A stretch of 64,000 bases of DNA, taken from the NCBI RefSeq assembly GCF_019428685.1, contig NZ_CP080096.1:3038001-3102000 (forward strand). The letters are read 5' to 3'. The stretch is from Paraburkholderia edwinii (GTDB lineage Bacteria; Pseudomonadota; Gammaproteobacteria; Burkholderiales; Burkholderiaceae). Position 1 is the first letter of the stretch, and the number at the start of each line of letters is the position of its first letter. Both the position numbers and the translations under genes were made by a program. The notes under the pieces were generated by a model that was not told the origin of the DNA, did not search any database, and saw only the letters and a list, made by a program, of their open reading frames with translations. Shown in pieces: positions 27,844-37,124 of the stretch.

Positions 27844-29187
27844 TTATTCCGCCGTCGGCGCGGTGTCCGGCGCGGCTTCGAGCAGCGTGCCGATCCGCGC
27901 GGGGCTGAACGGCGGCCGCGCCTGTGCGGTATTCCAGCCGAAATAGACTTCGGCCGCGCATCCGCAGATGCGCCCCTGGCAAGGGCCCATTCCGCAGCGC
28001 GTGTGCAGCTTCGCATCGCGCCAGCTCGCGTGCTCGCGCACCTGCGCGCAGGTGACGTCTTCGCAGCGGCAAAACAAGGTATCGTCCGGGGGCAGCGTGC
28101 GCGCCACCCCGCCGAGCGCGAACGCCGTCTCGACACGCCGTGCGAAGCGCCGCCAGCGATCGCGCTGCGTCTGCAGTTGCGCGGCTTCACGCTGTGCATC
28201 GACAGCCTGCAGTCCCGCGATTTCGCCTTCGACACTCGCGAGCTCCATTCCGCCGACTCCCGTGCACTCGCCCGCGGCAAACACATGCGCGAGCGATGTG
28301 CGCTGTGCGTCGTCGACAATCAGCGCGCTGCCCGCCACAGGATCGCGACGGATCGCGCAGCCGAGCGCCTCGCCGACCGTGACGTTCGGCACCAGCCCAT
28401 AGCCGCACGCGATACGCTCGCAGTCGAGCACGACATCGCCAGCGATGTCCGCATCCGCATCCGCATCGGCATTGCGGTCTCGCCGGATTCTGATCTGCTC
28501 GACGCGATCGCTGCCGATCGCTTCGCGCACGACGCTGCCGGTCCAGTAGCGCATTCCAGCAAATCCGCGCGTAAGCTGCGCGGCCTGCCACAGTTTCGAC
28601 GGCGTCGCGATAAGCCCCGCACCAAAGCGCGCGACCGCCGTCCACGGCGCCTGCTCGACCACGGCGATCACGTTGGCGCCCGCCTGCCGCGCGGTCGCAA
28701 GCGATGCGATCAGCAGCGGTCCGCTGCCGGCTATCACGATCCGTTCGCCGCGCACGGGTACGCCGCCCTTGATCAACGCCTGCAATCCGCCTGCGCCGGT
28801 TACGCCGGGCAAGGTCCAGCCCTTGAACGGCAGCATTCGCTCGCGTGCTCCGGTCGCAAGAATCAGCCGCTCATAACCGAGTTCGAGCGCGCCGTGTTCC
28901 ACCGATTCGACGAGCAGGCTGCGTTCGTCGAGCGGCGCGACGACGCGCGCTGACGAAAATATGTCAACGCTATTCGTGCCGCGCAACGCGTCGAGGCGTT
29001 CGTTCAATGCCGGAGCTGGCGGATGCGAGGGACCGTGGCGCCATACCTGACCGCCTGCACGCGGGTTATCGTCAAGTACGGCGATGCGTACGTGCGCATG
29101 CCCCTGTGCCTGCGCGGCCGCGCGCGCAGCGCTCAAGCCCGCCGGTCCCGCGCCTACGATGACGACGTCATAGTGTTGTCTGTTCAT
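27844..29187 (-). CDS. FAD/NAD(P) oxidoreductase subunit with BFD-type [2Fe-2S] domain (hydroxyproline/opine dehydrogenase alpha)
   Basis: 447 residues. N-terminal FAD-binding 'VGAGPAGLSAARAAAQ' (11-26), a second nucleotide-binding motif 'IAGSGPLLIASL' in the middle, and a C-terminal BFD-like cluster domain with cysteines in 'CRCEDVTCAQ' and 'CGMGPCQGRICG'. This is the alpha subunit architecture of heterotrimeric D-hydroxyproline dehydrogenase, octopine/nopaline oxidase and HcnB. It works with the small ferredoxin-like subunit (6 bp upstream) and the DAO-type subunit encoded before it. The order of the three genes and the epimerase upstream indicate D-hydroxyproline oxidation. Confidence 0.85.
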   Translation of the reverse strand: MNRQHYDVVIVGAGPAGLSAARAAAQAQGHAHVRIAVLDDNPRAGGQVWRHGPSHPPAPALNERLDALRGTNSVDIFSSARVVAPLDERSLLVESVEHGALELGYERLILATGARERMLPFKGWTLPGVTGAGGLQALIKGGVPVRGERIVIAGSGPLLIASLATARQAGANVIAVVEQAPWTAVARFGAGLIATPSKLWQAAQLTRGFAGMRYWTGSVVREAIGSDRVEQIRIRRDRNADADADADIAGDVVLDCERIACGYGLVPNVTVGEALGCAIRRDPVAGSALIVDDAQRTSLAHVFAAGECTGVGGMELASVEGEIAGLQAVDAQREAAQLQTQRDRWRRFARRVETAFALGGVARTLPPDDTLFCRCEDVTCAQVREHASWRDAKLHTRCGMGPCQGRICGCAAEVYFGWNTAQARPPFSPARIGTLLEAAPDTAPTAE

Positions 29188-29193
29188 GCCGTG

Positions 29194-29487
29194 TCACCGT
29201 CGCGCGCGTGCACCTGTCGTCTCGATCGTCTGTCCATCGCGGCAAAGCGTCTGGCACGCGAGCGCATGGGCGAAGCCGTCGATGGTCACGCGGCATTCGT
29301 GGCACACGCCCATGCCGCACAGCGCCGTGCGCGGCATGCCGCTTATCGAGGTTCGTGTGCCTGCGATGCCGGCATGGGCCGCGAGCGCGGCCGCGACGGT
29401 CGAGCCTTCGGGTAGCTCGAGAACATGTCCGTCAACGGTTACGTGCACGCGTATGTTACGTGCGTTAGCTTCGTTCGCGTCACGCAT
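29194..29487 (-). CDS. [2Fe-2S] ferredoxin-like subunit of the dehydrogenase
   Basis: 97 residues starting at ATG 29487, which overlaps the TGA of the upstream gene (ATGCGTGA, 8 bp overlap). The sequence has a plant-type ferredoxin half: 'GMPRTALCGMGVCHECRVTIDG' region with the Cys-x4-Cys-x2-Cys cluster and a distal Cys in 'LACQTLC'. It is homologous to the small HcnA/OoxC-type subunits that relay electrons between flavins. It depends on its two neighbours for function. Confidence 0.85.
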   Translation of the reverse strand: MRDANEANARNIRVHVTVDGHVLELPEGSTVAAALAAHAGIAGTRTSISGMPRTALCGMGVCHECRVTIDGFAHALACQTLCRDGQTIETTGARARR

Positions 29488-30637
29488 GGCAAAGTCCGAG
29501 TGTGAAGCGTGAGGGCAAATAAGGATCAATCGGGATCGTCGTCGCATCGCCGGTGATTTGCGCAGCAAGCAATTGCGCCGTAGCAAGCGATGTCGTGACG
29601 CCGAGGCCTTCGTGGCCGACCGCAAGCCAGACTTCCTCGCGCGAATTACCGGCCGCCGGTGCGACGGCCGCCGAAACGCCGTACCGCCCGATCAGCGGCA
29701 ACCCATCAGGCGTCGCCGCCCGAAAACCGGTCCACGCACGAATGCCGTTCAATTTCGGTAGCTGCGGCAAATAACGCGCCGCGCGCCGCAACATCTGCGC
29801 GAGCACGGGCATTTCAACCGCAGGGTCGGTGGTATCGAATTGCCTCGACGAGCCGATCAGCAGTTGCCCGGTTGGCCTTGGCTGCGCGTTGAATGCGACC
29901 GAGGTGCCAGTCGCGTGATGCGCGCTCTTGATATAGCCGAGTTCGAGCAGCTCATGCCGGATCAGCCCCGGATAACGGTCTGTGATCAACAAATGGCCTT
30001 TCTTTGGTTGCAGTGGCAACGATCGCACAAGCCCGCTCGCACCGATGCCGTTCGCCACGATCACATGCGCGGCCTCGATGCGCTCACCATTCGCAAGCGT
30101 CACCGCGTGCGTGTCGACTGCGACGGCGCGCGCGCCGAGCCGCACGTCGATCCGCGCAGCGGCCGGGGACATTTGCAACAGCCACTGTGTAACCGACGGC
30201 GCGTAGACGATGCTGTCCTGCTCGATCAGCAGACCGCCGGCCATGCCATGCACCAGAGCGGGCTCGCACTCGCGCAACGCGGCCGCATCGAGCAACTGCG
30301 ATGCAACGCCTTGCGCCGCGAACGCATCGTGCATGGCACAAGCCGCTTGCCATTCTTCGTCATCCTCCGCGACCCAGAGCGTGCCACAACGCGAAAACGC
30401 ATCGCGCTCGCGCAGCTGCGGCGCGAGCGCGAGCCATAAGTCGCGCGAATACCGGCTCAGCGCGAATTCCGCCGGCGAGTCGTGCATCACGACGATATGC
30501 CCCATGCCCGCCGCGGTCGCGCCGCCGCCAATGCCGTGCTCGTCGAGTACCCGCACGCGCAGGCCGCGCGCAGCCAGTTCCGCTGCGCACGCCGCGCCGA
30601 CAATGCCCGCGCCGACGATCAGTACATCCGCTTTCAT
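29480..30637 (-). CDS. DAO-family FAD subunit (D-hydroxyproline dehydrogenase beta)
   Basis: 385 residues. N-terminal Rossmann 'LIVGAGIVGAACAAELAARG' (6-25 approx), 'GGGATAAGMGHIVVMHDS' as second flavin contact, and C-terminal 'WTGFRAATPDGLPLIGRYG' and 'VGHEGLGVTTSLATA', the substrate-side loop of the sarcosine/D-amino-acid oxidase fold. This subunit is expected to oxidise the cyclic imino acid. Translationally coupled to the ferredoxin-like gene. The epimerase gene is upstream by about 100 bp on the same strand, making a four-gene unit. Confidence 0.87.
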   Translation of the reverse strand: MKADVLIVGAGIVGAACAAELAARGLRVRVLDEHGIGGGATAAGMGHIVVMHDSPAEFALSRYSRDLWLALAPQLRERDAFSRCGTLWVAEDDEEWQAACAMHDAFAAQGVASQLLDAAALRECEPALVHGMAGGLLIEQDSIVYAPSVTQWLLQMSPAAARIDVRLGARAVAVDTHAVTLANGERIEAAHVIVANGIGASGLVRSLPLQPKKGHLLITDRYPGLIRHELLELGYIKSAHHATGTSVAFNAQPRPTGQLLIGSSRQFDTTDPAVEMPVLAQMLRRAARYLPQLPKLNGIRAWTGFRAATPDGLPLIGRYGVSAAVAPAAGNSREEVWLAVGHEGLGVTTSLATAQLLAAQITGDATTIPIDPYLPSRFTLGLCHA

Positions 30638-30740
30638 CTACCGCCTCGCGTACCTGCTGCTCCGGTCGTCGCCCACGCCCTGGTTGCGCGCGCAACGGTT
30701 CCCGCGCCCGTGGCTATTAGAGGCGCTGCGATCGCTGACG

Positions 30741-31706
30741 TCATCGCGTCGGAATGCCCCATGCAAACGGGTCGCGCTCGTCGAAGCACAAGCGGCTCTC
30801 CGCCATGATGTGGGCGTGGCCGGTAATAGTCGGCACGATCGCGGTCACGCCATCGACCGGTTCGGCCTGCGCGTAACTCGCTTCGAACACACTGCCGATA
30901 ATGCTTTCCTGATGCCATATCGCGCCCGGCGCGAGCTTGCCGTCGGCGGCCAGACACGCGACCTTGGCGCTCGTTCCCGTTCCGCACGGCGAGCGATCGT
31001 AAGCATTGCCAGGACACAGCACGAAGCTACGGCTATCGATACCCGCGCGCGAACCGGGGCCGAACAGCTCAATGTGGTCGATATAGCCGTCGGCTGCACC
31101 CGTGATGCCGGATGCGCTCAGCGCATCGCGCATCGCCGACGTGAACGTAGTCAGCTCTCCGATATTCGCGGGCACGAGCGTGCGCCCGTGATCCGCGACC
31201 AGGAAGAACCAGTTGCCACCCCACGCAATATCGCCCGTGAACGCGCCATAGCCCGGCACCTCGACCTTCACATCCTTCTTATGCCGATACGACGGCACAT
31301 TACGCACCGATACGCTCAAATCGTCATTGAGCGTCGCTTCGACGATGCCGACCGGCGTCTCGATCCGGTGCCGGCCCGGGCCGATACGGCCCATATGCGC
31401 AAGCGACACGACGAGGCCAATCGTGCCGTGTCCGCACATGCCGAGATAGCCCACGTTATTGAAAAAGATCACGCCCGCCGCGCATTCCGGATCGTGCGGC
31501 TCGCACAGCAGCGCACCGACGACAACATCCGAGCCGCGCGGCTCGGTCACGATGCCGGCTCGCCAGTCGTCGAAACGCGTGCGGAAAACATGAAGGCGCT
31601 CGGTCAGCGTGCCGCTGCCGAGCTCGGGGCCGCCGGACACGACGAGCCGCGTGGGCTCGCCGCCGGTGTGCGAATCGATGACGTTCAGGGTTTTCATGGC
31701 GGACAT
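30741..31706 (-). CDS. lhpA: 4-hydroxyproline 2-epimerase (proline racemase family)
   Basis: 321 residues. It has both catalytic cysteines of the family: Cys91 in 'MCGHG' and the second in '[10 protein letters not shown]' near 244. The Cys/Cys pair excludes trans-3-hydroxyproline dehydratases, which have Thr or Ser at one site. The start region '[11 protein letters not shown]' and '[11 protein letters not shown]' fit 4-hydroxyproline epimerases. It converts trans-4-hydroxy-L-proline to cis-4-hydroxy-D-proline for the dehydrogenase genes downstream. Homologues often begin at the second Met (31697). It is divergent from the deaminase gene. Confidence 0.9.
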   Translation of the reverse strand: MSAMKTLNVIDSHTGGEPTRLVVSGGPELGSGTLTERLHVFRTRFDDWRAGIVTEPRGSDVVVGALLCEPHDPECAAGVIFFNNVGYLGMCGHGTIGLVVSLAHMGRIGPGRHRIETPVGIVEATLNDDLSVSVRNVPSYRHKKDVKVEVPGYGAFTGDIAWGGNWFFLVADHGRTLVPANIGELTTFTSAMRDALSASGITGAADGYIDHIELFGPGSRAGIDSRSFVLCPGNAYDRSPCGTGTSAKVACLAADGKLAPGAIWHQESIIGSVFEASYAQAEPVDGVTAIVPTITGHAHIMAESRLCFDERDPFAWGIPTR

Positions 31707-32077
31707 GTTAGAAACGCGGCACGCGCGAGTCTTGACCCGGTTGCGCGCCGATTATGACGATTTCAGCATAGCGATGATTGCGCCGTGCCATTGTAGCGAA
31801 TGCAGCGGTGGCGCCGCAGGCCGCGCCTGTCTCGCGTGCGCCTCGTGCTTCGTTTCTTCCGCTTCGATCCGTACCGTCGCTCTGCCGTTAGAGCAGTTCA
31901 CCGCACACCTGGTGACAACCCCAATTGAGTCAATACCCCTTTACCAAAGGTTCAGGACGCCTATTCGCTGCAATCTTCACTATGCTGAAATCGTCACGCA
32001 GCACGCGCGAATCGCGCAAGACGGCCGATTTTGACGTGCTTACACTGCGATCGAATCATCAACTCAGGAGAGCAGTC
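31707..32077. promoter_or_regulatory. Divergent promoter region of the hydroxyproline cluster
   Basis: 371 bp without a credible gene. It contains TTGACC (31732-31737) followed by TATGAC at 15 bp, an AT-rich block around 31915-31990 with CCTTT/AAAGG dyad, and the Shine-Dalgarno CAGGAG (32065-32070) for the deaminase. Both transcripts of the cluster must start here. Confidence 0.45.
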
Positions 32078-32983
32078 GTGGCGCATATCTGGGAAGGCGT
32101 ATTGCCCGCCGTCACCACCAAATTCAACGCGGATTTCAGCATAGACCGCGCATGGACGAAGAAAAATATCGAAGCACAGATCGATGCGGGCGTCGACGGC
32201 ATCATCGTATGCGGCTCGCTCGGCGAAGCGTCGACGCTTTCTCTCGATGAAAAGCTGCAGGTGCTCGATATCGCCGTCGAGGCATCGCAAGGCCGCGTAC
32301 CGGTTCTGCTGACGATCGCCGAAAACAGCACGCTCGACGCATGCCGCCAGGCCGAAGCCGGCGCGAAGCACGGCGCGGCCGGCTATATGGTGCTGCCGGG
32401 CCTGCGCTATCTGTCCGACCGCCGCGAAACAATCAACCATTTCCGCATGGTTGCGAACGCAAGCAGTTTGCCGCTGATGATCTACAACAATCCGCTCGCT
32501 TACGGTGTCGATATGACGCCCGAGATGTTCGCGGAGGTCGCTGACGAAAAGAAGATCGTCGCGATCAAGGAATCGTGCGGCGACGTGCGGCGCGTGACCG
32601 ATCTGATCAACGCGGTCGGCGACCGTTACGCGATTCTGTGCGGCGTCGACAATCTCGCGCTCGAAGCGATGATGATGGGCGCGCACGGCTGGGTCGCCGG
32701 GCTCGTCTGCGCGTTTCCGAAAGAGACGGTTGCGATCTACAAGCTGTTCAAGGCCGGCCGCATCGAGGAAGCGCGTGCGATCTATCGCTGGTTCGCGCCG
32801 CTGCTCGCGCTCGATGTGTCGGCCAAGCTCGTGCAGAACATCAAGCTTGCCGAAACAATCGTCGGCCTCGGCACGGAACCGGTGCGGCCGCCGCGTCTGC
32901 CGCTGGCCGGCGACGAGCGCAAGGCCGTCGAAGCGCTGATTCGCCGCTCGATCGAAACGCGCCCGGCGCTGCCGAAGCTGTAA
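32078..32983 (+). CDS. lhpC: DapA-family deaminase for pyrroline-4-hydroxy-2-carboxylate
   Basis: 301 residues, (beta/alpha)8 aldolase of the DHDPS/NAL family. Schiff-base Lys lies in 'IVAIKESCGD' and the Tyr in 'MIYNNPLAYG'; the N-terminal 'CGSLGEASTLS' binds the carboxylate. Next to an epimerase and a hydroxyproline dehydrogenase, it should deaminate 1-pyrroline-4-hydroxy-2-carboxylate to 2-oxoglutarate semialdehyde. The start is GTG 32078, with CAGGAG 7 bp upstream; the open frame extends further upstream without similarity. The final enzyme of the pathway, 2-oxoglutarate semialdehyde dehydrogenase, is not in this cluster. Confidence 0.88.
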   Translation: MAHIWEGVLPAVTTKFNADFSIDRAWTKKNIEAQIDAGVDGIIVCGSLGEASTLSLDEKLQVLDIAVEASQGRVPVLLTIAENSTLDACRQAEAGAKHGAAGYMVLPGLRYLSDRRETINHFRMVANASSLPLMIYNNPLAYGVDMTPEMFAEVADEKKIVAIKESCGDVRRVTDLINAVGDRYAILCGVDNLALEAMMMGAHGWVAGLVCAFPKETVAIYKLFKAGRIEEARAIYRWFAPLLALDVSAKLVQNIKLAETIVGLGTEPVRPPRLPLAGDERKAVEALIRRSIETRPALPKL

Positions 32984-33044
32984 GCGCACGCGCGGCATCG
33001 CGTACGTGCAGCTATTTAGTGCATCTGGCTGCAGCACTCAACTA

Positions 33045-33083
33045 CAGCACCATACCGCAGCACCATACCGCAGCACCAAACCG
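33045..33083. repeat. Three tandem 13-bp repeats
   Basis: CAGCACCATACCG at 33045-33057 and 33058-33070, then CAGCACCAAACCG at 33071-33083, in the 239-bp space between the deaminase and the binding-protein gene. Confidence 0.85.
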
Positions 33084-33222
33084 CGGTGTGCATGCCACGC
33101 ACGCACACCGCGCGTCTCAAGGCATTCGCAACACCACGCTTGTCATCGAGGTTGGTCCACGACGCACCGGCCGCGTGCGCTTCAAGCCGCGCCTGCGTTC
33201 ATTCATACACGGGGGAGTCATA

Positions 33223-34365
33223 GTGAAGCTCAAGGTATCGCATATCGTGATCGCATCGGCGCTCGCGTGGGCAACCGGCGCGCAGGCAGCAGACGGCGAT
33301 GTCGTGAAGATCGGTTTTGCCGCGCCGTTGACCGGCCAGCAGTCGAACTACGGCACCGACATGCAAAAAGGCGCGCAGCTCGCCATCGACGATTTCAACG
33401 CGACACATCCGGTAATCGGCGGCAAGCCGGTTACATTCTCGCTGACCTCCGAAGACGACCAGGCCGATCCGCGCACCGGTACGACCGTCGCGCAGCGCCT
33501 GATCGACGACGGCGTGCGCGGTATTGTCGGCCACTTCAACTCGGGCACGAGCATTCCGGCTTCGGACCTGTACAACCGCGCGGGTCTGCCGCAGGTGTCG
33601 ATGGCAACGTCGCCGGTCTATACGGCACGCGGCTACAAAACGACGTACCGGCTGCTCACGAGCGATTCGCAAGCCGGCAGCATCATGGGCACCTACGTGG
33701 TGAACAAGCTCAAATACAAGCGCGTCGCGATTATCGACGACCGCACCGCATACGGTCAGGGCATTGCCGACGAGTTCGCGACGGCCGTGACGGCGGCGGG
33801 CGGCACGGTCGTCAAGCGCGATTACACGAACGATAAGGCGCTCGACTTCTCAGCGATCCTGACCAACATGAAAGGCCTCGAGCCGGATGCGATTTTCTAT
33901 GGCGGCGGCGACGCGCAATCGTCGCCGATGATCCGCAAGATGCGCCAGCTCGGCATCAAGTCGGCGTTCATCACGGGCGAGATGTCGAAGTCGCCGACGT
34001 TCCTGAAGGTAGGCGGCAACGCGGCGGAAGGCTCGATCGTCTATATGGGCGGATTGCCGAAAGAGAAGATGCCGGGCTTTTCCGGCTTCGAATCCCGCTA
34101 CAAGGCGCGCTTCCACGAAGACCCCGTCACGTACTCGCCGTACTCGTACGACGGCACGATCGCGCTCCTGACCGCAATGAAAGACGCCAACTCGACCGAC
34201 CCGAAGGTGTACACATCGTGGCTCGACAAGGTGAAGATCAAAGGTGTGACGTCGAACGACGTCGCATACGACTCGAAAGGCGATCTGAAAGATGCGCCGG
34301 TGACGATCTACAAGGTGGAAAAAGGCGGATTCGTGCCGATGGATACGATCGGCGGAAAGAGCTGA
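33223..34365 (+). CDS. Branched-chain-amino-acid-type (LivJ/BraC-like) periplasmic binding protein
   Basis: 380 residues. Signal peptide ending 'GAQAADG' (about residue 22), then a type I periplasmic binding fold of the Leu/Ile/Val family: 'IGFAAPLTGQQSNYGTDMQKGA' start region, 'DDQADPRTGTTVAQRLIDDG' and 'GHFNSGTSIPASDLYN', where Ser and Thr bind the amino-acid carboxylate. GTG 33223 follows GGGGGAG. No permease or ATPase gene is next to it, so it must share a transporter encoded elsewhere. Placement after the deaminase suggests hydroxyproline or another imino acid as ligand, but this is inference. Confidence 0.87.
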   Translation: MKLKVSHIVIASALAWATGAQAADGDVVKIGFAAPLTGQQSNYGTDMQKGAQLAIDDFNATHPVIGGKPVTFSLTSEDDQADPRTGTTVAQRLIDDGVRGIVGHFNSGTSIPASDLYNRAGLPQVSMATSPVYTARGYKTTYRLLTSDSQAGSIMGTYVVNKLKYKRVAIIDDRTAYGQGIADEFATAVTAAGGTVVKRDYTNDKALDFSAILTNMKGLEPDAIFYGGGDAQSSPMIRKMRQLGIKSAFITGEMSKSPTFLKVGGNAAEGSIVYMGGLPKEKMPGFSGFESRYKARFHEDPVTYSPYSYDGTIALLTAMKDANSTDPKVYTSWLDKVKIKGVTSNDVAYDSKGDLKDAPVTIYKVEKGGFVPMDTIGGKS

Positions 34366-34413
34366 TCGAGCCGGCGGAAGCATCCGGCCAAATCAATCCG
34401 GTTGATGCATACC

Positions 34414-34444
34414 GCGCGCGGCCCTTGCCGCGCGCTCTTCTTTT
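34414..34444 (+). terminator. Rho-independent terminator after the binding-protein gene
   Basis: GCGCGCGG (34414-34421) / CCGCGCGC (34428-34435), 6-nt loop, followed by TCTTCTTTT (34436-34444). It also lies 7 bp past the stop codon of the convergent response-regulator gene. Confidence 0.8.
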
Positions 34445-34450
34445 AAACGA

Positions 34451-35188
34451 TCAGGCCGCGGCGGCCGCGGCCGTTTCTGCCCCTTCAGCCGCTGCGTTTT
34501 CCTCGCGCACGCAAAGAAGCCGGTAGCCGCTCTTGTACACCGGTTGCAGACGGTAGTCGTTGTGCTCTTCGATTTGCAACAGCAGACGCAGGCGCGACAC
34601 GTGACTATCGATCGTGCGCGTGACTTCGCGAAACTCGCGCCCCCACACCATCGCGAAGATATGATCGCGCGACAGCACGCGGCCCACATTCGAAAAGAAC
34701 AGCGCGGCCAGGCGAAACTGCGTGCCCGAAAGCTGCACCGGTGTGCCGCGCAAGGTCACGATCTGACGGCGCGTATCGAAATGGTACGGCCCGACGTCGA
34801 AACTCGACACGCCGAATCGCTCCGGATAGGCGCGCCGCAATAGCGACGTGACCCGCTCGCGGAATTCCGCGGTACGCACCGGAAAAGTCACGTAGTCGTC
34901 GGCGCCGGCGATCAGCGCGCGCACGACGCTTTCTTCGGAGTCGTCGGTCGATGCGAAGATGACCGGCACGCGATCGCCGTTCACGGCGCGCATCGATTTC
35001 AATACGTCGATGCCAGACATTCGGACACCGTGCCAATCGAGCACGAGCAGATCCGCGGTGGATCGCGCGAGCGCTTTCGACATGGTCAGACCATCGTCAT
35101 AGACCATGCAGCTATGGCCGGCCTGTACAAGGATGCGCTCCAGTTGCTTGCTTCGCACCGGGTCGCGTTGAAGGATTGCTATACGCAT
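34451..35188 (-). CDS. OmpR-type response regulator with atypical receiver
   Basis: 245 residues starting at ATG 35188: an N-terminal receiver-like domain (1-120) and a C-terminal winged helix (about 130-228, 'HIFAMVWGREFREVTRTIDSH' region, ending 'KSGYRLLCV'). The phosphoacceptor Asp is present in 'LLVLDWHG' and Thr in 'FASTDDS', but the invariant receiver Lys is replaced: 'DDYVTFPVRTAEF' where family members have K-P. The N-terminal acidic pair is reduced to a single Asp ('QRDP'). Phosphorylation may be weak or absent. The Ala-rich C-terminal tail is unusual. No histidine kinase gene is adjacent. Confidence 0.85.
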   Translation of the reverse strand: MRIAILQRDPVRSKQLERILVQAGHSCMVYDDGLTMSKALARSTADLLVLDWHGVRMSGIDVLKSMRAVNGDRVPVIFASTDDSEESVVRALIAGADDYVTFPVRTAEFRERVTSLLRRAYPERFGVSSFDVGPYHFDTRRQIVTLRGTPVQLSGTQFRLAALFFSNVGRVLSRDHIFAMVWGREFREVTRTIDSHVSRLRLLLQIEEHNDYRLQPVYKSGYRLLCVREENAAAEGAETAAAAAA

Positions 35189-35339
35189 TGTAAAAATTCT
35201 CGACTGTTGCCTCGGTGGCGATTCTCTGGGCACCAAATACCTGTGCCCATAAGATCAGTCTGAATTTGCGGCTTTGCGCCGATATTCGCGTCGATATTTC
35301 GCGAGAGCCCGAAACGTTGCGACAACACTTCGCCCTACC

Positions 35340-36821
35340 ATGGGTGTCATGAAAACCCTATCCGTTTCCTCCTCGTCCGGGCCGTCGCCATCGGCCTCCT
35401 CGTCGCGTTTGACGCCCGCGCTGGCACGAATCGTTGCGACAGTCAGCGTCGGCTTTGTCGTCACACAACTCGATGTCACGATCGTCAATGTCGCGCTCGC
35501 GCGCATCGGCGCGGACCTTCATGCGAACGTCACAGCGCTGCAATGGATCGTCGACGCGTACACGCTCGCGTTCGCGGTGCTGATGCTGTCGGCAGGCGCG
35601 CTCGGCGATCGTTTCGGAGCCCGCAGAATGTTCGCAGCCGGGATCGCGCTGTTCGCGTTTGCATCATTGCTGTGCGGGCTCGCCTCGAATGGCGCATGGC
35701 TGGTCGCCGCGCGCGCGTGCCAGGGCATCGGCGCGGCTGCGATGCTGCCGAATTCGCTGGCGCTGCTCAACCGGTCGTGCGCGCATGATCCCAAGCTGCG
35801 CGCGCGTGCGGTCGGCCTATGGACCGCCACAGGCTCGATTTCGATCGCGGCCGGTCCGGTGATCGGCGGTGTGCTGATCGATGCATTCGGCTGGCGCAGC
35901 ATCTTTCTCGTGAATCTGCCATTGTGCGCGGCGGGCCTCGCGGCAACCTTCGCGTGGCTGCCGAAAGCTGCGCCTGCAACGAACATAGCGAACGCATCGA
36001 ACTCGACGACTGCCGCACCACATGCAGCGGCGCGCGGCATCGATCCGCTCGGTCAGCTATTCGCAGTCGTAGCGTTGACCGCATTCACAGGCGCGGTCAT
36101 CCAATGGCGGCCGCTCGGACTCACGCATCCGTTTGTCGCGGGTGGTTTTGGCCTTGCGCTCGCCGCCGCGTGGGCGTTCATCGCAACCGAGCGGCGCATC
36201 GCCACACCGATGCTGCCGCTGTCGCTGTTCCGCAAGCGCACGTTCAGCGCTGCCGTGCTGTTCGGCATCTGCGTGAATCTGACGTACTACGGTGTTGTGT
36301 TCGTATTGAGCCTGTTCCTGCAGCGTGTGCGCGGCGATACGCCGTTGCAGGCGGGCCTCGCCTTCCTGCCGCTCACCGGAGGATTTCTGGTTTCGAACGT
36401 CGTGAGCGGCTGGGTGGTCGGCAAATTCGGCGCGCGCGTGCCGATGCTGACCGGCTCCTTGATTGCCGCGCTCGGCTACGGGCTCCTGCATCAGGTCGGC
36501 GCGCAGACGCCATGGTGGGCATTGCTCGTGCCGTTTCTGCTGATTCCGTCCGGCATGGGGCTCGCCGTTCCCGCGATGACGACCGCGGTGCTCGCATCAG
36601 CCGACGCGCAGCGCGCCGGCACGGCCTCGGCGGTGCTCAATACCGCGCGCCAGGCCGGCGGCGCGGTCGGGGTCGCGGCATTCGGCGCGCTCGCGAGCGG
36701 CGCGCAAGCCGCGCATATCGTGGACGGCCTGCACGCCGCGATGGCCATTTCGACGGCTATTCTGCTGCTCGCCGCGGTGCTTGCGCGCGGTGTCGAACCT
36801 CATCCGCATGCACGCGGATAA
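35340..36821 (+). CDS. DHA2-type MFS drug exporter
   Basis: 493 residues with about 14 hydrophobic helices. DHA2 signatures: 'VTQLDVTIVNVAL' in TM1, 'WIVDAYTLAFAVLMLSAGALGDRFG', and motif C 'ISIAAGPVIGGVLID'. It is expected to export antibiotics or toxic metabolites with proton antiport. The start is uncertain: ATG 35340 and 35349 are both possible and no clear Shine-Dalgarno is seen. It is divergent from the OmpR-type regulator (151 bp apart), which is a candidate controller. Confidence 0.87.
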   Translation: MGVMKTLSVSSSSGPSPSASSSRLTPALARIVATVSVGFVVTQLDVTIVNVALARIGADLHANVTALQWIVDAYTLAFAVLMLSAGALGDRFGARRMFAAGIALFAFASLLCGLASNGAWLVAARACQGIGAAAMLPNSLALLNRSCAHDPKLRARAVGLWTATGSISIAAGPVIGGVLIDAFGWRSIFLVNLPLCAAGLAATFAWLPKAAPATNIANASNSTTAAPHAAARGIDPLGQLFAVVALTAFTGAVIQWRPLGLTHPFVAGGFGLALAAAWAFIATERRIATPMLPLSLFRKRTFSAAVLFGICVNLTYYGVVFVLSLFLQRVRGDTPLQAGLAFLPLTGGFLVSNVVSGWVVGKFGARVPMLTGSLIAALGYGLLHQVGAQTPWWALLVPFLLIPSGMGLAVPAMTTAVLASADAQRAGTASAVLNTARQAGGAVGVAAFGALASGAQAAHIVDGLHAAMAISTAILLLAAVLARGVEPHPHARG

Positions 36822-36825
36822 GGCC

Positions 36826-37098
36826 TTACAGGGTGACTTCCTGAATTTCCCCGGAATCGAGGGCCTTTTCGATGAGCCCTTCGCTCTGCGTTTTGCGAAT
36901 CGCGTTTGCAACGAGATCTTCGGGCTCTTCTATTTCAGCCTTGATCGTGCTGATCAAACCGGACGCATCGAGAATAACGAGCGTCTTGGCCGAATCGGCC
37001 TGGCTGATGATGACGCGATGCGGTGTCGGCCCTTCGCCGAGGCTCGCGCAAAACTGCAAGACCTGGCCACCAATCGAATGGTCGAAAGCTTGAATCAT
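36826..37098 (-). CDS. Small hypothetical protein
   Basis: 90 residues starting at ATG 37098 with AAGGAGC upstream. Predicted mixed strand/helix: 'GGQVLQFCASLGE', 'HRVIISQADSAKTLVILDAS' then an acidic helical tail ('EPEDLVANAIRKTQSEG'). I do not recognise the family. It ends 4 bp from the stop of the convergent MFS gene. The doxX gene lies upstream on the same strand, across a direct-repeat block, so they may be co-transcribed. Confidence 0.75.
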   Translation of the reverse strand: MIQAFDHSIGGQVLQFCASLGEGPTPHRVIISQADSAKTLVILDASGLISTIKAEIEEPEDLVANAIRKTQSEGLIEKALDSGEIQEVTL

Positions 37099-37124
37099 TT
37101 GCGTGCTCCTTGTCAGCTCACTAA

